Shown here one piece after another: positions 59,608 to 64,000 of a DNA stretch of 64,000 nucleotides. The notes below the pieces were generated by a model. It saw only the letters and a list, made by a program, of their open reading frames with translations. It searched no databases and was not told the DNA's origin. Within the stretch, counting starts at the first letter, position 1; every line of letters begins with the position of its first letter. Made by a program: the position numbers and the translations under genes. The stretch is from contig NZ_JACRSQ010000007.1 of NCBI RefSeq assembly GCF_014384895.1, forward strand, positions 1 to 64,000, in the 5' to 3' direction. Source of the DNA: Bianquea renquensis (GTDB lineage Bacteria > Bacillota > Clostridia > Lachnospirales > Bianqueaceae).

Positions 59608-60966
59608 ATGAATACTCAACAAGACTTAGTACAAAGAGATTTAAAGTATATTTGGCATCCATGTTCCCAGATGAAAGATTATGAGGAGCTACAGCCCATT
59701 GTCATTGCGAGCGGCAAAGGTGTGTATCTTTATGATAAGAACGGCAAAGAATACCTGGATATTGTAAGCTCCTGGTGGTGCAATCTGCTTGGACATTGCA
59801 ATCCGATCATCAGTGAAAGTATTAAACATCAGCTTGATAGGCTGGAACACGTCATCTTTGCAAATTTTACACACGAGCCCGCTATAACCCTCTGTGAACA
59901 GCTTATGGGGATAATCCCCAAGGGACTTGCGAAATTTAATTTCTCCGATAACGGTTCAGCCTCCGTGGAATGCGCTCTAAAGATGGCGTTTCAGTACCAA
60001 TACCAGACGGGACATCCTAAAAAGACCAAATTCATGTGTCTCTCCGATGGATACCACGGCGAAACCATCGGAGCCTTGTCTGTGGGCTGTCTTGACTTGT
60101 ATGCCAAGATCTATCAGCCAATGTTGATGAGTACCATCCATGTGCAGGCACCGGACTGCTATCGGTGTCCATATGGCAAATGCAGAGAGTGCTGCCAGGC
60201 GGAGTGTATTGAATTTGCCAAAACAGCCTTCGAACAGAATGCGGAGGAGACCTGCGCCATGATAGTGGAGCCTTTGCTCCAGGGCAGCGCCGGAATGCGA
60301 ATCTATCCTCCTATCTATTTAAAAAAGCTGAGAGCTCTGTGTGATCAATATACTGTACTGTTGATTGCCGATGAAATTGCGACGGGCTTTGGCAGGACAG
60401 GCAAGATGTTTGCCTTTGAACATGCCGGAGTCAGCCCTGATATTATGTGTATATCAAAAGGGCTGACCGGCGGGTATATGCCAATGGCAATTACCATTAC
60501 GACAGATGAGGTTTATGATGCGTTTTACGCTGACTACAGCGAAGGCAAAGCATTTATGCACAGCCATACATACAGCGGGAATCCGCTGGGATGCTCCGCT
60601 GCACTTGCGGTACAAAAGATTTTCAGAGAAGAGCCAATCCTCGAAAACGCGGCAAAGAGAGCCATCTATCTGAATCAAAAGCTGCAGGAGGCGCTTATCG
60701 AACACAAAAATGTCGGGGAGATACGACACATTGGACTTATCAATGCAATCGAACTCACCCCCGACAGAAGGGCAAAGTCTGAATATCCCTCGGAGCTTAG
60801 AATTGGATATCAAATTTATAAGAAGGCTCTTGCGAGGGGGCTGCTACTCAGACCATTGGGAAATGTCCTTTATTTTAATCCTCCGCTTATCATAAATGAA
60901 CTGGAAATCGACAAAGCGATACGGATCTGTAAAGAGAGTATACTGGAGGTTTTAGGGGATTTATAA
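59608..60966 (+). CDS. bioA: Adenosylmethionine-8-amino-7-oxononanoate transaminase
   Basis: This 452-residue class III PLP aminotransferase converts KAPA to DAPA. Features are the opening YIWHPCSQMKDYEE, VSSWWCNLLGH, SDNGSASVECALKMA (phosphate binding), YHGETIGALSVG, LIADEIATGFGRTG and the PLP Lys284 in CISKGLTGGY. A cysteine cluster at residues 184-200 (six Cys within CYRCPYGKCRECCQAEC) is unusually rich for BioA. It is the last gene of the biotin operon, and its 3' end overlaps the PHP gene on the opposite strand by 6 bases. Confidence 0.95.
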   Translation: MNTQQDLVQRDLKYIWHPCSQMKDYEELQPIVIASGKGVYLYDKNGKEYLDIVSSWWCNLLGHCNPIISESIKHQLDRLEHVIFANFTHEPAITLCEQLMGIIPKGLAKFNFSDNGSASVECALKMAFQYQYQTGHPKKTKFMCLSDGYHGETIGALSVGCLDLYAKIYQPMLMSTIHVQAPDCYRCPYGKCRECCQAECIEFAKTAFEQNAEETCAMIVEPLLQGSAGMRIYPPIYLKKLRALCDQYTVLLIADEIATGFGRTGKMFAFEHAGVSPDIMCISKGLTGGYMPMAITITTDEVYDAFYADYSEGKAFMHSHTYSGNPLGCSAALAVQKIFREEPILENAAKRAIYLNQKLQEALIEHKNVGEIRHIGLINAIELTPDRRAKSEYPSELRIGYQIYKKALARGLLLRPLGNVLYFNPPLIINELEIDKAIRICKESILEVLGDL

Positions 60967-61764
60967 TGGAACCGCCATCGCCTTTCTTTCATGAAAGGTG
61001 GAGATGGATGTGAATCCCATGGAGCGCAGGGTTTGATAGCAGGTTTCCATGGAAAGGCCCACATCTTCAGGAGAATGTGCATCTGAGCCGGTGGTCAAAA
61101 TGGTTCCGCCCAGCTCCCGATACCGCTGCACTATATTCCAGGGAGGAAGAGGCCTCCCTAGACCAACTCGATATCCAGAGGTATTGAGTTCAATGCCTGC
61201 GCCATTGGCAATAATCTGTGTCAGAATTTGGTCGAGCAAGGGGGCAAATTCCTCGTAGGAATATTTTTCTTCACCGGGGTCATAGCGCACTAGATAGTCC
61301 AGATGCCCATAGACGCTGGCATAGGGAAAGAGCTGCACCATGGATGCTACAGCCTCAAAATATTCCTCATAGCATTGATGGCGTCGGTTCGATTGAAACA
61401 GATTGACTTCGTAGGGATCGACCCCTCCAATCGCGTGGCGGGAGGCGATGATGAAATCTAACTCCCGCTTATATTGCTCATAAAACCGCAGACAGCGATC
61501 AAGGCAGCTTTCCTGAATGCCGAGCTCAATTCCCCTTCGAATTACAATCTGTCCGCGGTATTTTTGTTGCATTTGTGCCAGCGTTTCCAGATAGTCATCC
61601 ATATCAACTACCCAAAGATTGCCGCCGGGGTTGGGGAATTCATAATCGATATGATCGGTCACAGCGATTTCCTTGATGCCCTTGTCAATGGCGGCCTGAA
61701 TCATGCTCTCCACGGCCGCATCACTATCCATGGAATATCGAGTGTGTAAATGGTAATCATACAT
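60961..61764 (-). CDS. PHP-domain histidinol-phosphatase-like protein
   Basis: The product has 267 residues from the ATG at 61764, with GAAGGA at a good distance. The HisJ/YtvP-type PHP domain shows YDYHLHTRYSMDSDAAVESM, AVTDHIDYEFPN, YGHLDYLVRYD and LTTGSDAHSPEDVG as metal-site segments. It may be the histidinol-phosphate phosphatase of histidine synthesis or a related phosphoesterase; no his genes are nearby. It converges on bioA. Confidence 0.85.
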   Translation of the reverse strand: MYDYHLHTRYSMDSDAAVESMIQAAIDKGIKEIAVTDHIDYEFPNPGGNLWVVDMDDYLETLAQMQQKYRGQIVIRRGIELGIQESCLDRCLRFYEQYKRELDFIIASRHAIGGVDPYEVNLFQSNRRHQCYEEYFEAVASMVQLFPYASVYGHLDYLVRYDPGEEKYSYEEFAPLLDQILTQIIANGAGIELNTSGYRVGLGRPLPPWNIVQRYRELGGTILTTGSDAHSPEDVGLSMETCYQTLRSMGFTSISTFHERKAMAVPL

Positions 61765-61877
61765 AATAAGGATTCCTTCTTTCTTTGCGTGCTCCACCGT
61801 ATTGTATCATAATTTTCGTCAAGAAAAAACATTTTTTATGAAAACAGGCAAAGTCTGACGAAATCCCTAAAATGCAC

Positions 61878-61906
61878 TTGCCCTCATGGGTGAAATACGG
61901 TAAAAT
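61878..61906 (+). promoter_or_regulatory. Promoter of the Na/Pi cotransporter gene
   Basis: TTGCCC (61878-61883), a 17-base spacer, TAAAAT (61901-61906). Confidence 0.6.
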
Positions 61907-61976
61907 ATAGAAAGTGTGTAAAGTTTTTGCCGGATACACAGCAAAAACGCAAAAATTTGAAGCGAGGACGCATGTG

Positions 61977-63638
61977 ATGAAAGACATGTCAACGTTAGTG
62001 CTGACGATTATCGGTTTGTTAGGCGGATTAGGGTTATTTTTGTATGGAATGAATATCATGGCGGACGGTTTGCAGAAATCGGCCGGCAGCAAAATGAAAA
62101 AGCTTCTCAGTATTCTGACGACCAATCGTTTCTTAGGCGTCGCCGTGGGCGCTTTAGTGACGGCCATCATTCAAAGCAGTTCCGCCACCACCGTCATGGT
62201 GGTAGGCTTTGTCAATGCGGGTTTACTCAATCTACTTCAAGCAACAGGCGTGATTATGGGAGCGAATATTGGAACGACCATCACTTCCTGGATCGTATCC
62301 CTTGGCGAGTGGGCAAGCTTCTTAAAACCCAGCACGCTGGCGCCGTTGGCTGCCGGGATTGGCGCCATGATGTTTGTCTTTGGAAATGACCGCAAGAGGC
62401 AGGCTGGTGAAATAATAATTGGGTTTGGCCTTCTGTTCATGGGGTTAGAGCTCATGTCCAACACCATGAAGCCATTTCAGGGGTCCCAGGTTTTCCGGGA
62501 TGCGTTCCAGACCATGGGCGCCAATCCGATTCTCGGAATCCTGGTTGGCTTGATCGTCACCGCCGTTATCCAGAGCAGTTCTGCGTCCGTGGGAATTTTG
62601 CAGTCCGTCGCCAGCCTGGGGCTAGTTCCCTGGAATGCAGCGGTGTACATTATTCTTGGGCAGAATATTGGAACATGCGTGACCGCCCTTCTATCAGCCG
62701 CTGGGGCCAACCGCACTGCGAAACGGGCGGCCCTGATCCACCTCCTTTTTAACATCACAGGAACGATTCTCTTTGCCGTGGGATCGGTTCTCTTTTTCCG
62801 CTTTAATACGGGATTTGGCGCGATTCCTGTCACTCTGACGGGTATTTCCATATTCCACACCATTTTTAATGTTGCGAACACGGTTGTGCTGTTTCCTTTC
62901 AGCAAGCAGCTGGTCCATCTGGCAGAGAAGCTTCTTCCAGAGCATAAAACAGCCGCTGGAGATGAGATTGCGGAGGAAAAGTTATTAAAGCGCCTCGATG
63001 AGCGCATTTTAAACAATCCTGGCTTTGCCATTGCCACCACAGTTGAAGAGGTGCTGAAAATGGCGGATCTGACCTCAAGTAACCTGCGCCTTTGCCAGCA
63101 GGCTTTGATGGAGCGGGATGATGCCCTGGTGCAGCGCGTCTTTGAGCAGGAAGACATTGTCGATCGAAGTGAAAAGGAAATTACGGAATATCTGATCAAA
63201 ATCAATGAGGAGTCCATCAGCGAGAGGCAGAGCCATACGGTGACGGCGCTGCTACACACGATCAACGATATCGAGCGGATCAGTGATCACTCGGAAAATA
63301 TGGCGGAATTGATTCAGAATTATATCCGTCAAGATCTTCACTTTAGCGAGGTTGCCTCCGACGAAATCCGAACGATGATGAACATGGTCCGGGATAATTT
63401 TGAGGAGGCGGTCAATGTTCGAAGGCAATATGATTTTCGGAAAGCAGAGTCTGTTAAACGCCAGGAGGATGCGGTGGACTCTATGGAAGAGGATCTGCGT
63501 TTCGAGCATATCAACCGGCTGGCGCAAAATGCCTGCGATACCAGGGCTGGCGTTATCTTTCTGGATTTGATCAGTAATCTAGAGCGGGTATCCGATCACT
63601 GCGTCAATATTGTGGAGGCGGCAGAGTCCGAGCTGTAA
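61977..63638 (+). CDS. Na/Pi cotransporter family protein (NptA/YjbB-like)
   Basis: This membrane protein of 553 residues has two inverted repeats carrying the QSSS motifs (AIIQSSSATTVM and AVIQSSSASVGI), eight or more helices and a C-terminal PhoU-like helical domain (about 350-550, with RVSDHCVNI near the end). It moves phosphate with Na+ across the membrane. The start at 61977 has GAGGA 9 bases upstream; the ATG at 61986 is an alternative. It stands alone with its own promoter. Confidence 0.93.
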   Translation: MKDMSTLVLTIIGLLGGLGLFLYGMNIMADGLQKSAGSKMKKLLSILTTNRFLGVAVGALVTAIIQSSSATTVMVVGFVNAGLLNLLQATGVIMGANIGTTITSWIVSLGEWASFLKPSTLAPLAAGIGAMMFVFGNDRKRQAGEIIIGFGLLFMGLELMSNTMKPFQGSQVFRDAFQTMGANPILGILVGLIVTAVIQSSSASVGILQSVASLGLVPWNAAVYIILGQNIGTCVTALLSAAGANRTAKRAALIHLLFNITGTILFAVGSVLFFRFNTGFGAIPVTLTGISIFHTIFNVANTVVLFPFSKQLVHLAEKLLPEHKTAAGDEIAEEKLLKRLDERILNNPGFAIATTVEEVLKMADLTSSNLRLCQQALMERDDALVQRVFEQEDIVDRSEKEITEYLIKINEESISERQSHTVTALLHTINDIERISDHSENMAELIQNYIRQDLHFSEVASDEIRTMMNMVRDNFEEAVNVRRQYDFRKAESVKRQEDAVDSMEEDLRFEHINRLAQNACDTRAGVIFLDLISNLERVSDHCVNIVEAAESEL

Positions 63639-63669
63639 AAGGACATGCGCTTCTTTTGTCAAAATTTAC

Positions 63670-63698
63670 TTGCAATTTATTGTGAAATGTTTTACAAT
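63670..63698 (+). promoter_or_regulatory. Promoter of the CggR-like gene
   Basis: TTGCAA (63670-63675), a 17-base spacer, TACAAT (63693-63698). Confidence 0.75.
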
Positions 63699-63731
63699 GA
63701 ACACGAATGCCACAGTAGGAGTTGGGAAGAT

Positions 63732-64000
63732 ATGGAGACGATTCTGCGGCGCTTGCTTCCAGATGGCATGGACGATCTGATACGGCGGTGGCGCCTTCTA
63801 GTGGCAATTCGTACATGCGGAGTCGCCGGACGCCGAGAACTGGCCTCACGCTTGAGCTTATCTGAGCGGGTGCTCCGCCAGGATATTGTTATCTTGCAGA
63901 CATACGGCCTGATCGCCGTCACGGCAGGTGGGATCTCTGTCACACCGGACGGGATTCAGACAATCCGGTCCTTAGAAGAAGCCTGGCCGCGCACCGCAGA
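63732..64000 (+). CDS. cggR: CggR-like central glycolytic genes regulator (partial)
   Basis: The first 89 codons of a SorC/CggR-family regulator run to the window edge. LLPDGMDDLIRRWRLLVAIRTCG, GRRELASRLSLSERVLRQDI and IVILQTYGLIAVT give the N-terminal winged helix that I associate with CggR, with its typical opening L-P-D-x-x-D-L. By family knowledge it senses fructose-1,6-bisphosphate and controls the gapA operon, which would lie just beyond this window. AGGAG precedes the ATG at about 10 bases. Confidence 0.85.
   Translation, partial: METILRRLLPDGMDDLIRRWRLLVAIRTCGVAGRRELASRLSLSERVLRQDIVILQTYGLIAVTAGGISVTPDGIQTIRSLEEAWPRTA

Noticed and set aside
1..64000. CRISPR arrays, insertion sequences and prophage genes
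   Set aside because: No regularly spaced repeats, no transposase or integrase reading frame and no phage structural genes were found on either strand.

Overview
The window looks like chromosomal DNA of a mid-GC, low-mutation Bacillota genome, most likely an anaerobic gut Clostridia. The evidence is strong purine-rich ribosome binding sites, textbook TTGACA/TATAAT promoters with 17-base spacers, a tyrosine T-box leader, ferredoxin-linked 2-oxoacid oxidoreductase genes, DUF368 and PadR/HAAS genes, a BioW-type biotin pathway, and two tRNA-Val genes without an encoded CCA. I see no rRNA, CRISPR array, prophage or insertion sequence. Starts given here were moved from the longest open frame to the start codon with the best ribosome binding site.

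Layout, left part (1-24 kb): an orphan KdpD/KdpE two-component pair with a small membrane-anchored partner; a D,D-carboxypeptidase; a nitroreductase; a two-gene ABC transporter; a two-gene 2-oxoacid:ferredoxin oxidoreductase; a GH78 rhamnosidase-like enzyme with a clear operator; a cupin; a Ca2+-type P-type ATPase; ThiE; YbaK; TyrS behind a T-box; a MATE pump and an aldo/keto reductase.

Middle (24-35 kb): tRNA-Val(CAC); an AraC-flanked set of small-molecule enzymes (PHP protein, TIM-barrel isomerase, PopT/DUF368 membrane protein, URO-D-like protein, amidohydrolase); L-asparaginase with a coupled lipase-like hydrolase; a sirtuin; and a PadR-HAAS-DUF4825 cassette.

Carbohydrate locus (35.6-48.9 kb): after tRNA-Val(GAC) come a GH3 enzyme, an LplB/LplC-type ABC importer with its lipoprotein, a large GH-like protein, MurQ etherase, a MurK/NagK-type kinase, a MurR/RpiR regulator and a clan-A-like glycosidase. 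Read together they suggest import and breakdown of a muramic-acid- or amino-sugar-containing glycan without a PTS.

Right part (48.9-64 kb): a thioredoxin-fold DUF255 protein, an ArsC/Spx-like protein, an AT-richer pair of genes (esterase plus membrane protein), a second PadR-HAAS cassette with DUF4097, and a compact biotin operon under a BirA-type operator. That operon encodes a BioW-BioF fusion, BioB, BioD, an unassigned membrane protein and BioA. The window ends with a PHP phosphatase, a Na/Pi cotransporter, and the first 89 codons of a CggR-like regulator.
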